From contig JACMZG010001908.1 of the NCBI GenBank assembly GCA_018340805.1, positions 34,226,294-34,290,293 on the forward strand: a DNA stretch of 64,000 nucleotides, written 5' to 3'. This stretch comes from Microvelia longipes. Its lineage: Eukaryota > Arthropoda > Insecta > Hemiptera > Veliidae. Positions 63,100-63,540 of this stretch are shown piece after piece. The notes below the pieces were generated by a model that saw nothing but the letters and a program-made list of their open reading frames with translations, made no database searches and had not been told where the DNA came from. The translations under genes were made by a program, and so were the position numbers. How positions within the stretch are numbered: the stretch's first letter is position 1; every line of letters starts with the position of its first letter.

Positions 63100-63540
63100 T
63101 GTGTGTGTGTGTGTATGTGTGTGTGTGTGTTTGTGTGTGTTTCACGAAATTAAGGAATATATTACTGTTAGCATTTATCATTATAATAATGAAAAAAATA
63201 ATTGATGATTACCAATTATTACTGCACCTAATGATTTTTTATCATAGTTGCCTTATTAAAGCTTTGAGCTTTTGAATTTCTAAATTATTTTCAAATTAAG
63301 AATAATGCATCATATTTTAGTGGTGCTTTATATTTTAATACTTTTTAACATTAAACTCTGTATTTTGAAATATGATGTTGATGTTTTACAGCTAGTAAAG
63401 AGAGTAAAGGTTTGTTGAGTGTTAATCTTGGATCGAGTATAGATTTGGGAGACAATAGAACTACTAGGTGGTGGCTTAGAGGAACTATATCCAGGAAATT
63501 AGCCCAGGAAATCATACAGCTTATCAGGGATATGTCTGCT
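5647..63540 (+). CDS. hiw: highwire / MYCBP2 (PAM, RPM-1) E3 ubiquitin ligase, 31 internal exons, partial at both ends
   Basis: Giant RING-type E3 ubiquitin ligase of neurons. From established family knowledge it restrains synaptic growth and controls axon degeneration, for example through DLK/Wallenda kinase and NMNAT turnover, with an FBXO45/Fsn F-box partner. Thirty-one exons, each bounded by AG...GT with matching phases, join into about 1,907 residues with no stop. Order seen: filamin repeat (residues about 50-215), two SH3-like modules (about 230-330 and 349-435), Ser/Thr/Pro-rich linker (440-760), conserved helical blocks (760-930), Cys/His zinc segment (about 965-1035), conserved blocks (1097-1456), DOC domain (about 1457-1640) and helical repeats (1636-1907). 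This order is collinear with vertebrate MYCBP2. The RCC1-like and PHR domains (5') and the RING and tandem-Cys domains (3') are not in the window. The family protein is about 4,600-5,200 residues, so roughly 40 percent is here. No promoter or polyA site belongs to this gene in the window. Confidence 0.96.
6005..6048. repeat. short perfect hairpin, ACTCCCAAGGGAGT type
   Basis: actcccaagggagtaaaaag faces tattactcccttgggagt. The same inverted termini bound the 8541-8728 element. Confidence 0.55.
6143..6846. mobile_element. long palindrome of a foldback composite element, copy 1
   Basis: Two arms of about 290 bp (6143-6434 and about 6555-6846) are reverse complements around a loop of about 120 bp. 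Each arm carries a ggcgcggtggtccgc block twice, with cgggcgaatttc beside it. An inner block runs through aacaacccatttcttgc to gcgcatttcctttgg. It is continuous with 6847-7830. A copy in the opposite orientation is at 36781-37910. Confidence 0.75.
6847..7830. mobile_element. flank of foldback composite, copy 1, with tRNA-like box B and subrepeats
   Basis: Shares sequence in reverse orientation with 36781-37312. It has three copies of a block built on gtcgtat(c/t)gactt..accggtttcattcgatt (near 7080, 7230, 7380). A further ccaccgcgccagaatta copy is at 6969-6985. On the minus strand a box B-like GGTTCAAATCC is near 6909-6919, and a weaker one near 7050. It includes a TA microsatellite at 7645-7696. 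A GGTTCGAATTCC box B-like site lies at about 7760-7771 on the + strand, and it ends near aaattcgctaa. Confidence 0.6.
8009..8445 (+). pseudogene. Crypton-like (KIAA1958-type) tyrosine recombinase relic, N-terminal part
   Basis: A short ATG frame ([14 protein letters not shown]...) starts at 8009. After a frameshift near 8095, the frame starting at 8101 runs to 8445, interrupted by TGA at 8158, TGA at 8224 and a TAA near 8320. Its residues ([82 protein letters not shown]) match the core-binding region of Crypton/KIAA1958-like tyrosine recombinases, from family knowledge. The frame ends at AAG|gtaaga, which could be an old splice donor. The catalytic R...H-x-x-R...Y domain is not found downstream, so it is dead and truncated. 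Confidence 0.6.
8541..8728. mobile_element. foldback/MITE with three inner CTCGGCTTCGTCTCAGGA repeats
   Basis: Terminal inverted repeats tgctccttgggagtaaaatg and the reverse complement of ttactcccttggtgca bound three inner copies of tccctcggctt(t)cg(t/c)ctcagga. The termini match the hairpin at 6005-6048. Confidence 0.6.
8897..8968. other. GC-rich island in AT-rich intron
   Basis: A local GC-rich stretch with aaccgcgaagcgg-like and gccgcgtagcggc short palindromes ends in ggcctcttgtttt. Similar endings occur near 11940 (ggcttcttgtttttt) and 54968 (agcctcttgtttttt). Function unknown. Confidence 0.35.
9007..9125. repeat. fragment of the 13838-14327 foldback family
   Basis: Shares tatagtctggctgtccagag, then tggttccttgctggttatgt, with the arm at about 13903-14040 (atagtctgcctgtccagagt ... 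tggttccctgtgggtcatgt). Confidence 0.55.
9332..9553 (+). CDS. hiw: hiw exon 2: filamin repeat, variable insert
   Basis: Acceptor gatttag, donor AAG|gtatgt, both phase 0, 74 residues. It starts [12 protein letters not shown], continuing a strand of the filamin repeat. A Ser/Pro-rich insert follows ([20 protein letters not shown]), and it ends [11 protein letters not shown] downstream ATG in the same frame could be mistaken for a start; the upstream residues are coding. Confidence 0.94.
9554..11053. other. intron 2, nothing recognised
   Basis: About 1.5 kb of AT-rich intron. I see no transposon protein, inverted repeat or RNA gene. Confidence 0.5.
11054..11230 (+). CDS. hiw: hiw exon 3: filamin repeat core
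   Basis: Acceptor gtttatag, donor GAG|gtatat, phase 0 at both ends, 59 residues. It carries the diagnostic filamin strand [20 protein letters not shown], preceded by the conserved block [18 protein letters not shown]. Confidence 0.95.
11231..12606. other. intron 3, nothing recognised
   Basis: AT-rich intron. The only local contrast is a GC-richer patch at about 11878-11945 and an ATATTA/AATATT run near 11750-11780. Confidence 0.5.
12607..12819 (+). CDS. hiw: hiw exon 4: end of filamin repeat and first half of SH3-like module 1
   Basis: Acceptor tttatag, donor GAG|gtcaat (valid GT, poor +3 context), phase 0, 71 residues. [12 protein letters not shown] closes the filamin repeat. After a Lys/Pro linker, [20 protein letters not shown] begins the first SH3-like module and [15 protein letters not shown] continues it. 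Reading through the donor would add only V-N before a stop. Confidence 0.95.
13271..13337 (+). CDS. hiw: hiw exon 5: SH3-like module 1, middle
   Basis: Short 67-base exon after ttgtgcag, ending in phase 1 at ACGG|gtaact. It encodes [20 protein letters not shown], the W-x-L strand of the SH3-like fold. Too short for ordinary ORF listing; it is required to keep exons 4 and 6 in frame. Confidence 0.93.
13465..13702 (+). mobile_element. tRNA-derived SINE, copy 1
   Basis: The tRNA-like head has an A-box-like tggcctaggtcat and a perfect B-box GGTTCGAATCC (near 13534). A body ending gggctgctaggct and an ATTATTATTA tail follow. Imperfect flanking repeats atgtttattt / atgtgtattt may be the target duplication. 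Same family as 15176-15417 and 35354-35594. Confidence 0.75.
13838..14327. mobile_element. 490-bp foldback element
   Basis: Outer arms atagtccaagagccgg...aatgtgacttattttgta and the reverse complement acaaaataagtcacattt...ctcttgggctat. Inner arms also pair (gtggttccctgtgggtcatg with gagggccacttattgc). Open frames inside are by-products of the palindrome. No transposase. Confidence 0.7.
14328..15175. other. intron 5, AT-rich stretch
   Basis: T-rich sequence between the foldback element and the second SINE. Nothing recognised. Confidence 0.5.
15176..15417 (+). mobile_element. tRNA-derived SINE, copy 2
   Basis: Head gctgcctctgtagccgcggt with a B-box-like GGGTTCACAGCC. Body ends gaagggctgaaaggccctaa with an ATTATTATT tail. 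Flanked by atcttaatttg (15165-15175) and atcttaagtttg (15417 on), a probable target-site duplication. Confidence 0.75.
15575..15716 (+). CDS. hiw: hiw exon 6: end of SH3-like module 1
   Basis: Acceptor ttcaacag, donor CT|gtgagt (phase 2). The split glycine joins exon 5 to give [20 protein letters not shown], the closing strand of module 1. A Ser/Thr/His-rich spacer follows. An in-frame TGA directly after the donor is intronic. Confidence 0.94.
16180..16315 (+). CDS. hiw: hiw exon 7: SH3-like module 2, first half
   Basis: Acceptor cattacag, donor CTG|gtaaaa, leaving phase 0. It encodes [19 protein letters not shown] and [14 protein letters not shown], the counterpart of exon 4 in the second module. 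The exon break falls at the same place in the fold as the exon 4/5 break. Confidence 0.94.
16645..16780 (+). CDS. hiw: hiw exon 8: SH3-like module 2, second half
   Basis: Acceptor tttttcag, donor AAAA|gtatgt (phase 1). [15 protein letters not shown] and [11 protein letters not shown] mirror exon 5 and 6 sequences ([13 protein letters not shown] and [10 protein letters not shown]). This shows an internal duplication of the SH3-like module. Confidence 0.94.
17204..17416 (+). CDS. hiw: hiw exon 9: Gly/Ser/Gln-rich linker
   Basis: Acceptor tgtttag, donor CAAG|gtttca (phase 1), 70 full codons of low-complexity sequence ([18 protein letters not shown], then [19 protein letters not shown]). The donor is a weak GTTTCA. 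An earlier GT at 17340 in phase 1 could be an alternative donor. Confidence 0.85.
17465..18165 (+). repeat. 5S-like dispersed repeat, copy c
   Basis: Starts near atttatactgtaggtatatt. The 5S-like segment at 17947-18008 contains gttaagcagcatcaag and acctggatggttgactac. It ends near gatgtaccctgtacctgatt. Diverged, with indels. Confidence 0.7.
18166..19384. other. rest of intron 9, nothing recognised
   Basis: AT-rich. No protein-like frame, inverted repeat or RNA gene seen. Confidence 0.5.
19385..19487 (+). CDS. hiw: hiw exon 10: linker
   Basis: Acceptor tttttcag, donor AA|gtaatt (phase 2). It encodes [20 protein letters not shown] and a charged tail. An in-frame TAA overlaps the donor, so retention of this intron would end the protein here. 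Confidence 0.86.
19811..19938 (+). CDS. hiw: hiw exon 11: Ser/Thr/Pro-rich linker
   Basis: Acceptor acttgcag, donor CCAG|gtcagt (phase 1). It encodes [20 protein letters not shown], with several S/T-P sites that could be phosphorylated (inference). The intron that follows is almost entirely transposon. Confidence 0.87.
20013..21107. mobile_element. MITE (ACTTAGGCCC termini) split by a nested hAT-like insertion
   Basis: The two ends acttaggcccccattcattg (20013 on) and attatgggccttagt (to 21107) are inverted repeats of one small MITE related to 558-671. It is interrupted by the element at 20059-21061. Without the insertion and one target copy it is about 84 bp. Together they make up nearly all of intron 11. 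Confidence 0.7.
20059..21061. mobile_element. hAT-like non-autonomous element with 8-bp CCTTAAGG target duplication
   Basis: Starts cattggttctcaaaagttgg and ends gggttgggaacacctg, imperfect inverted ends of the hAT 'CAGTGGTTC(C/T)CAA' type. The perfect 8-bp direct repeat ccttaagg flanks it at 20051-20058 and 21062-21069. The interior has no transposase. A poly-G run is at 21027-21040. Confidence 0.75.
21165..21266 (+). CDS. hiw: hiw exon 12: Ser/Asn-rich linker
   Basis: Acceptor tgttttag, donor GCAG|gtaatt. The 102-base exon enters and leaves in phase 1 and encodes [19 protein letters not shown] and [11 protein letters not shown]. It has no known domain. Its symmetric phase means it could be skipped without a frameshift. 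Confidence 0.84.
21754..22701 (+). mobile_element. mariner element, internally deleted
   Basis: Perfect 31-bp terminal inverted repeats (cgaggtgtgttcaaaaagta... at 21754-21784, complement at 22671-22701) flanked by TA at 21752-21753 and 22702-22703. At 948 bp it is shorter than the usual 1.3 kb of full mariners. The missing piece is in the N-terminal, helix-turn-helix half of the transposase. Confidence 0.93.
21965..22666 (+). pseudogene. mariner transposase, broken (DD34D)
   Basis: A short N-terminal scrap ([17 protein letters not shown]) around 21975-22025 is joined in a different frame to a long frame from 22003. That frame carries all three catalytic positions: [17 protein letters not shown] and [13 protein letters not shown]. 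Thirty-four residues separate the last two aspartates, the DD34D pattern of mariner. An in-frame TGA at 22495-22497 ends it, where family members have arginine (CGA to TGA is a CpG-type change). Coding-like sequence continues after it to a TAG near 22612. Non-functional. Confidence 0.9.
23328..24601. mobile_element. piggyBac-like non-autonomous element with TTAA target site
   Basis: TTAA at 23324-23327 and 24602-24605 flank a 1,274-bp element that starts CCCTTTGGCTGCGG and ends GCATCCAAAGGG. The TTAA duplication and CCCTTTG ends are typical of piggyBac. No transposase is recognised inside. The frames at 23152-23433 (minus) and 24178-24444 (plus) show no DDD motif. Confidence 0.75.
24797..24966 (+). 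CDS. hiw: hiw exon 13: linker
   Basis: Acceptor ttatgttag, donor CAG|gtatac (phase 0). It encodes [20 protein letters not shown] and [20 protein letters not shown]. It begins about 190 bp after the end of a piggyBac-like element. Confidence 0.87.
24967..25885. other. intron 13, nothing recognised
   Basis: AT-rich intron. A 21-base match to the 5S box C region near 25099 is too short to call. Confidence 0.5.
25886..26130 (+). CDS. hiw: hiw exon 14: Gln/Thr/Ser-rich linker
   Basis: Acceptor ttgatag, donor CCTAG|gtattt (phase 2). It encodes [20 protein letters not shown], then a Gln/Val/Ala-rich stretch, ending TLIKPP. The gypsy retrotransposon sits in the intron that follows. Confidence 0.87.
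26350..26513 (+). repeat. gypsy 5' LTR
   Basis: 164 bp, TATTATG...CATAATA. I found no difference from the 3' LTR on direct reading. The retrotransposon promoter and polyadenylation signal should be here but no motif stands out. Confidence 0.93.
26515..26532 (+). promoter_or_regulatory. gypsy primer-binding site
   Basis: tctggcgacgaggatt directly after the 5' LTR. This TGGCGA-type start is the usual tRNA primer site for many arthropod gypsy elements. Confidence 0.75.
26545..28602 (+). pseudogene. gypsy gag-protease-reverse transcriptase (N-terminal part)
   Basis: One open frame of 685 codons from ATG at 26545. A gag region comes first. Two CCHC-like knuckles follow ([15 protein letters not shown] and [15 protein letters not shown], around residues 275-315). 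Then comes an aspartic protease site, [17 protein letters not shown] (around residue 375). RT blocks follow ([55 protein letters not shown]). The frame is lost by a one-base shift at about 28545, just before the catalytic YxDD-type box, so the last residues are out of frame. Gag and protease look intact; RT is not. Confidence 0.93.
28603..28958 (+). pseudogene. gypsy RT C-terminal part, multiply frameshifted
   Basis: The RT catalytic box and thumb/connection can be followed only by changing frame several times, near 28545, 28635, 28705, 28825 and 28875. Most of the breaks are one-base changes in or beside A or T runs. No active product can come from this stretch as written. Confidence 0.85.
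28959..29954 (+). pseudogene. gypsy RNase H and integrase N-terminal half
   Basis: 331-codon frame. RNase [51 protein letters not shown]. Integrase zinc domain with H...H...CSACSK ([20 protein letters not shown] and [13 protein letters not shown]). The first catalytic aspartate is in IHIDYAGPF. The frame breaks near 29900 inside the catalytic core. Confidence 0.9.
29955..30683 (+). pseudogene. gypsy integrase C-terminal half, frameshifted
   Basis: Two further frames carry the rest of the integrase. [15 protein letters not shown] holds the second catalytic Asp and ends at a stop near 30058. After another shift, [20 protein letters not shown] holds the Glu. The C-terminal domain follows ([10 protein letters not shown]) and the frame ends at 30683. 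Confidence 0.85.
30765..30928 (+). repeat. gypsy 3' LTR
   Basis: 164 bp, same sequence as the 5' LTR as far as I can read, followed by ATTTG. The preceding purine tract is weak (gccggagaatc). Confidence 0.93.
31203..31905 (-). repeat. 5S-like dispersed repeat, copy d (reverse)
   Basis: Reverse copy. It begins with gggtacagggtacc (the far end) and has the 5S-like segment at about 31325-31390 on the minus strand. The body ends near ctacagtataaatgagg. A 300-bp unremarkable stretch (30934-31202) separates it from the gypsy element. Confidence 0.72.
31906..32639. other. end of intron 14, nothing recognised
   Basis: AT-rich sequence with small hairpins near 31975-32055 (attaagcttt/ctttgattt repeats). 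No element identified. Confidence 0.45.
32640..32825 (+). CDS. hiw: hiw exon 15: conserved helical block
   Basis: Acceptor cattaacag, donor AATAG|gtatta. Phase 2 on both sides matches exons 14 and 16, so it could be skipped in frame. It encodes [17 protein letters not shown] and [20 protein letters not shown], among the best-conserved segments in the middle of MYCBP2. Confidence 0.93.
32826..33808. other. intron 15, nothing recognised
   Basis: AT-rich. A 15-base motif taatgcatggctata occurs at about 33080 and 33167. Frames at 33074-33295 (minus) and 33483-33716 (plus) have no recognisable domain. Confidence 0.45.
33809..34127 (+). CDS. hiw: hiw exon 16: conserved block before zinc segment
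   Basis: Acceptor atttttag, donor CAA|gtaatt (phase 0), 106 full codons. A basic, Asn/Arg-rich middle is followed by [20 protein letters not shown], which corresponds to the conserved helical segment ahead of the Cys/His cluster. Confidence 0.92.
34580..34746. repeat. 167-bp palindromic element
   Basis: gtactgagtcaaggccgt and acggccttgactcagtac form the ends. CAGGTGTGTGAGTCAGGTGT-type inner repeats pair across a centre near 34663 that reads ...gatactaaagtatcac. Foldback MITE by structure. Confidence 0.7.
34858..34919 (+). ncRNA. candidate hammerhead ribozyme motif (Penelope-type)
   Basis: All core boxes are in order. Stem I is CCTG (34867-34870) with CAGG (34900-34903) and an outer GTTG/CAAC pair (34858-34861, 34916-34919). 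CTGATGA is at 34871-34877. Stem II is GGC/GCC around GTTAT (34879-34889). GAAA is at 34890-34893, a minimal stem III is ACC/GGT, and C at 34899 is the cleavage position. One extra T (34878) lies between CTGATGA and stem II. Stem III has no loop, so cleavage would need a dimer, as described for Penelope-type hammerheads (family knowledge). Activity is inference. Confidence 0.45.
35340..35608 (-). mobile_element. tRNA-derived SINE, copy 3, with perfect target duplication
   Basis: Reverse copy. The tail (AAT)n is on the left at 35354, the body carries agccttgcggctcatcaggg, and the tRNA-like head is on the right. On the minus strand the B-box-like GGGGTTCGCATCC lies near 35519-35531. Flanked by a 14-bp perfect repeat, TTGTTTTAAATAAT, at 35340-35353 and 35595-35608. 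The SINE itself is 35354-35594. Confidence 0.85.
35848..36028 (+). CDS. hiw: hiw exon 17: first zinc ligands
   Basis: Acceptor ttttcag, donor GCAG|gtaatt (phase 1). After a lysine-rich stretch it encodes [20 protein letters not shown], a C-x2-C...H-x4-H pattern expected to bind zinc. This is the start of the Cys/His segment in the Myc-binding region of the vertebrate protein. Confidence 0.95.
36207..36360. mobile_element. 154-bp foldback MITE
   Basis: Arms of about 45 bp: ataagagataataaagacag...agattaattt and the complement ctgctgtcttcattatctct at the right. The unique centre is about 60 bp. Lies 180 bp after exon 17. Confidence 0.75.
36404..36727 (+). pseudogene. non-LTR retrotransposon (LINE) reverse transcriptase C-terminal scrap
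   Basis: In one frame: [16 protein letters not shown], then [38 protein letters not shown]. This is the thumb region typical of CR1/Jockey-like LINE RT (W..HI..L, then YY.L..S...YG...(W/Y)G, then L...QK). Truncated on both sides. Confidence 0.65.
36781..37910. mobile_element. foldback composite element, copy 2 (opposite orientation to 6143-7700)
   Basis: Begins after a TA run with gtatttctagacactttctt, the reverse complement of about 7612-7640, and proceeds through the same blocks in reverse. It ends with the palindrome (37313-37905), whose loop at about 37580-37720 is also reversed relative to copy 1. A minus-strand frame at 37109-37336 is a by-product. The copies differ by indels, notably a deletion in the left arm near 37582. 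Confidence 0.75.
37911..38210. other. spacer with an imperfect hairpin
   Basis: Poly-T/A sequence with a ggagctctcgctctagcact / agtgctactgagagctctc hairpin at about 37976-38020. Otherwise unremarkable. Confidence 0.45.
38211..40000. repeat. satellite array, 23-bp unit AATATCAAGCAATATAGAAACC(T/C)
   Basis: About 1.8 kb, roughly 75 units of aatatcaagcaatatagaaacc with common variants (caagtaat, atagagaaac, ataagaattc). No unique spacers, so not CRISPR. A minus-strand open frame at 39578-39793 is the array read in frame. Confidence 0.95.
40000..40030. repeat. (ATAAG)n microsatellite
   Basis: Five to six ataag units directly at the end of the 23-bp satellite. Confidence 0.85.
40222..41543. mobile_element. 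dispersed element with internal ~120-bp tandem repeats
   Basis: Starts actagcaaggatacccgtgc (with tttgcacggg) and ends near aaaattcgtctagtcgtttt, gagggaacatcgg and ttatttatatagat. These terminal types are common in arthropod non-autonomous repeats (family knowledge, class uncertain). Five copies of a unit with tctgcttatagtactacata and agtaaatcagtccacc lie at about 40290, 40590, 40705, 40826 and 40950. Confidence 0.55.
41737..42060 (+). CDS. hiw: hiw exon 18: Cys-rich segment and Asn/Gln-rich tail
   Basis: Acceptor ttaccag, donor CTCTG|gtaatc (phase 1). It encodes [20 protein letters not shown] and [13 protein letters not shown], which complete the Cys/His cluster begun in exon 17. An Asn/Gln/Ser-rich tail follows. 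If the donor is not used, the frame stays open for 14 more residues to TAA at 42102-42104. Confidence 0.94.
42109..42368. mobile_element. 260-bp foldback made of two inverted Penelope-type ends
   Basis: Arms begin taaccaataacaacaccaaa and end tttggtgttgttgttggtta. Each arm carries a motif of the form aatgatgatgg...gctgaaa..cagctctgg (minus strand for the left arm, plus for the right). That resembles the end of the Penelope fragment at 60117-60200. Starts 48 bp after the exon 18 donor. Confidence 0.6.
43060..43398 (+). pseudogene. LINE 3' end: last ORF codons and 3' UTR
   Basis: Frame [38 protein letters not shown], stop at about 43234. This is the conserved last segment of Jockey/CR1-like ORF2. 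A T-rich 3' UTR follows, ending in agtaaagaattatttattatt repeats at 43375-43398. Ends 90 bp before exon 19. Confidence 0.6.
43489..43721 (+). CDS. hiw: hiw exon 19
   Basis: Acceptor gtctctag, donor ATG|gtgatc (phase 0). It encodes [19 protein letters not shown] and [20 protein letters not shown]. The first block is conserved in MYCBP2. It has no named domain. Confidence 0.92.
43745..44290 (+). repeat. 5S-like dispersed repeat, copy e (partial)
   Basis: Has the starting block (tatatatttggaaaatatat, cacctgaattatccatttca) and the TG-rich core (tgtatgtgtgtgtgtctgtt). The 5S-like end is missing. Confidence 0.6.
44586..45029. mobile_element. hAT-type MITE, copy A
   Basis: Same family as 50422-50848. 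Inverted ends are aaagagacttatacttggag and ctgagtataagtctctttg. Imperfect 8-bp flanks (gtcctgta / gccctata) may be an aged target duplication. A plus-strand frame at 44404-44640 overlaps its start by chance. Confidence 0.7.
45267..45447 (+). CDS. hiw: hiw exon 20: Ser/Arg/Asn-rich
   Basis: Acceptor tatgtag, donor AATG|gtaaac (phase 1). It encodes [19 protein letters not shown] and [18 protein letters not shown], which is low complexity. It is assigned by phase continuity with exons 19 and 21 and by clean splice sites. Confidence 0.86.
45448..46930. other. intron 20
   Basis: AT-rich. A weak partial copy of the 5S-like family core may lie at 46590-46790 (ccattgaaatttcatcctga, tgtctgtttgtgtgtatctg). 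Otherwise nothing recognised. Confidence 0.45.
46931..47121 (+). CDS. hiw: hiw exon 21
   Basis: Acceptor ttatttag, donor CAG|gtacta (phase 0). It encodes [20 protein letters not shown] and [20 protein letters not shown], a conserved helical segment of the C-terminal third of the protein. Confidence 0.93.
47205..48105 (+). repeat. 5S-like dispersed repeat, copy g
   Basis: Starts ttttcctcatttataatacc and has the TG-rich core. The 5S-like segment at 47889-47954 contains attaagta and gcctggatggttgacc. It ends near taagtaccctgttaccaatt. Frames on both strands here are by-products. Confidence 0.68.
48655..48875 (-). repeat. 5S-like dispersed repeat, copy h (partial, reverse)
   Basis: Reverse copy of the first third: agacctaaagattgattttt, cacatacagacaaataactt, ggaggtcttaaaaaccac, to acagtataaactaggaaaag. 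Confidence 0.62.
49153..49520 (+). CDS. hiw: hiw exon 22
   Basis: Acceptor tgtaacag, donor CATAG|gtaata (phase 2). At 368 bases it is the longest exon here. It encodes [35 protein letters not shown] and [20 protein letters not shown], followed by a block ending QQDHMFLH. All are collinear with MYCBP2 just before the DOC domain. Confidence 0.95.
49521..49942. other. intron 22, nothing recognised
   Basis: 422 bp with a small aataatctcccaagg / ccttttgggagatt hairpin near 49588. No element identified. Confidence 0.5.
49943..50051 (+). CDS. hiw: hiw exon 23
   Basis: Acceptor gttatag, donor CAG|gtaaga (phase 0). The split arginine joins exon 22, and [20 protein letters not shown] follows. It links the preceding helical block to the DOC domain. 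Confidence 0.92.
50221..50421. repeat. local tandem duplication
   Basis: Two diverged copies of a unit containing aaatacataagctaaaaata and ending atatgagacatagtcaaa (ends at about 50335 and 50425). The second copy supplies the target site of the hAT MITE. Confidence 0.6.
50422..50848. mobile_element. hAT-type MITE, copy B, with 8-bp target duplication GACATAGT
   Basis: 427 bp. Ends caaagagactaatacttaca and tttaagtattagtctctttg. Flanked by the perfect 8-bp repeat gacatagt at 50414-50421 and 50849-50856. No coding capacity. An 8-bp duplication and CAAAG-type ends fit hAT. Confidence 0.8.
51061..51288 (+). CDS. hiw: hiw exon 24: DOC domain, N-terminal part
   Basis: Acceptor gatttcag, donor GCA|gtaagt, phase 0 at both ends, 76 residues. 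[20 protein letters not shown] is the signature opening of the DOC/APC10-like beta-sandwich. [10 protein letters not shown] is a later strand. Confidence 0.96.
51289..52499. other. intron 24, nothing recognised
   Basis: Less AT-rich and more purine-rich than neighbouring introns between 51400 and 52200. This may be an old repeat, but I find no termini or protein-like frame. Confidence 0.45.
52500..52614 (+). CDS. hiw: hiw exon 25: DOC domain, middle
   Basis: Acceptor tgtttag, donor TTAG|gtatat (phase 1). It encodes [20 protein letters not shown] and [12 protein letters not shown], the central strands of the DOC domain. Confidence 0.94.
53450..53590 (+). repeat. possible LINE 3'-end remnant
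   Basis: Ends tttgtattcttaatgtgcaa followed by taaatggttatttatttat, a pattern common at 3' ends of insect LINEs. No coding part seen. The preceding 52650-53440 is AT-rich with nothing recognised. Confidence 0.35.
53600..53955 (+). repeat. 5S-like dispersed repeat, copy i (right part)
   Basis: Begins acctaacatatgtgctaagt. The best-preserved 5S-like segment is at 53815-53880 (ttaagtagctttgagcaggt, then cagtgcctggattggtgact). It continues to aatgacgagcaaagcgagtc, ending 40 bp before the exon 26 acceptor. Confidence 0.68.
53998..54191 (+). CDS. hiw: hiw exon 26: DOC domain, C-terminal part
   Basis: Acceptor tttatag, donor CAG|gttaat (phase 0). [20 protein letters not shown] closes the DOC fold. 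[13 protein letters not shown] begins the conserved block after it. Confidence 0.95.
54598..54762 (+). CDS. hiw: hiw exon 27
   Basis: Acceptor ttggcag, donor CAG|gtttgc, phase 0 at both ends, 55 residues. VFGKLIKG, an acidic stretch, then [20 protein letters not shown]. Strongly conserved in MYCBP2. Confidence 0.95.
55013..55905. mobile_element. 893-bp near-complete palindrome with TATACAGTGTGTCCC ends
   Basis: Starts tatacagtgtgtccctggat and ends gggacacactgtata. The arms stay complementary almost to the centre (atctcagttagtgttactt near 55550 against aagtaacactaactgagata near 55447). Only about 100 bp in the middle is unpaired. No transposase. The left arm and right arm differ by scattered substitutions. 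Confidence 0.8.
56364..56651 (+). CDS. hiw: hiw exon 28
   Basis: Acceptor atttaaag, donor CAG|gtatca, phase 0 at both ends, 96 residues. [20 protein letters not shown] and [20 protein letters not shown] belong to the alpha-helical repeat region between the DOC and RING domains. Confidence 0.95.
56652..57325. other. start of intron 28, nothing recognised
   Basis: AT-rich. No inverted repeat or protein-like frame apart from short runs. Confidence 0.5.
57326..57505. repeat. (TA)n microsatellite
   Basis: About 180 bp of TA repeats containing an inverted tcctagatat / atatctagga pair. Confidence 0.9.
57913..58325. repeat. four tandem copies of a ~100-bp unit
   Basis: Units start acggcacaaacagt (57914, about 58016, 58112, 58223). 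They contain acgtcaaatgtaa and cagtccattcag, ending in aaaatcaaaaat-like sequence. They lie inside a non-TA block (57506-58825) bounded by two TA microsatellites, perhaps one transposon. Confidence 0.75.
58698..58768. repeat. direct repeat of GGCGCCATCCnnGGTCCGTACCA
   Basis: Two neighbouring copies, tggcgccatcctgggtccgt and gggcgccatccctggtccgt, each followed by accа-type sequence. Unusually GC-rich for this intron. Function unknown; perhaps a transposon end. Confidence 0.5.
58826..58908. repeat. (TA)n microsatellite
   Basis: TA repeats. The minus-strand frame across it is low-complexity. Confidence 0.9.
59285..59430 (+). CDS. hiw: hiw exon 29
   Basis: Acceptor atttaaag, donor CAA|gtatgt (phase 2). 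It encodes [20 protein letters not shown] and [18 protein letters not shown]. It continues the helical repeat of exon 28 across a 2.6 kb intron. Confidence 0.94.
59475..59555 (+). repeat. 5S-like dispersed repeat, copy j (short left-end fragment)
   Basis: accttta taccgcaggt, then attggagaagttttgtattt and aacaaggatttcaccagg match the left end of the family only. Confidence 0.5.
59725..60110. repeat. minisatellite, ~29-bp unit
   Basis: About 13 units of agaataaagtgaaggtatta followed by gatgactaa, with several shortened units. Ends directly at the Penelope fragment. Confidence 0.9.
60117..60963 (-). mobile_element. Penelope-like element, 5'-truncated 3' end
   Basis: Minus-strand fragment with the GIY-YIG endonuclease coding region (60460-60963) and a noncoding end (60117-60459). 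Its terminal part carries gttgatggcattattgctga followed by aagccggctctg. That is the same kind of motif as at 34858-34919 and in the arms of 42109-42368. The RT part is missing. It abuts copy k of the 5S-like repeat at about 60962. Confidence 0.8.
60460..60963 (-). pseudogene. Penelope-like GIY-YIG endonuclease domain (truncated ORF)
   Basis: The frame enters at about 60963 with [20 protein letters not shown] and continues [18 protein letters not shown]. The GIY-YIG domain follows: [20 protein letters not shown], then the conserved [13 protein letters not shown] with the Arg position replaced. [20 protein letters not shown] and [16 protein letters not shown] follow, to the stop at 60460. GVY...YLG correspond to GIY...YIG. 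No upstream RT, so it is a dead fragment. Confidence 0.85.
60962..61712 (+). repeat. 5S-like dispersed repeat, copy k (reference copy)
   Basis: About 750 bp. Left: ggaaaagtattgtgtttgcg, ccgggatgtctccgggattt, tcaggtgtttttagggcctc. Core: tatgtatgtgtgtgtgtctg, then ttgaaactttgtac. The 5S-like segment at 61534-61599 contains atttaagtagcatctagcgt and tgcctgcatgggtgactgct. Right tail: gaatccgatgtgataagg, ending tgaggtaccccgcacccaat. It ends about 35 bp before the exon 30 acceptor. Confidence 0.75.
61748..61815 (+). CDS. hiw: hiw exon 30
   Basis: Short 68-base exon. Acceptor tgtgtag, donor AAAAG|gtaaag (phase 1). It encodes [19 protein letters not shown], a conserved helix. Both phases fit exons 29 and 31. 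Confidence 0.93.
61816..63037. other. intron 30, nothing recognised
   Basis: AT-rich sequence. No element termini or protein-like frames. Confidence 0.5.
63017..63141. repeat. (TA)n then (TG)n microsatellite
   Basis: A short TA run leads into about 105 bp of TG repeats. The CV-rich open frame across it is an artefact. Confidence 0.92.
63392..63540 (+). CDS. hiw: hiw exon 31 (last in window)
   Basis: Acceptor gttttacag, donor GCT|gtgagt (phase 0). It encodes [14 protein letters not shown] and [20 protein letters not shown], a conserved pre-RING segment. The gene continues beyond the window. Confidence 0.93.
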
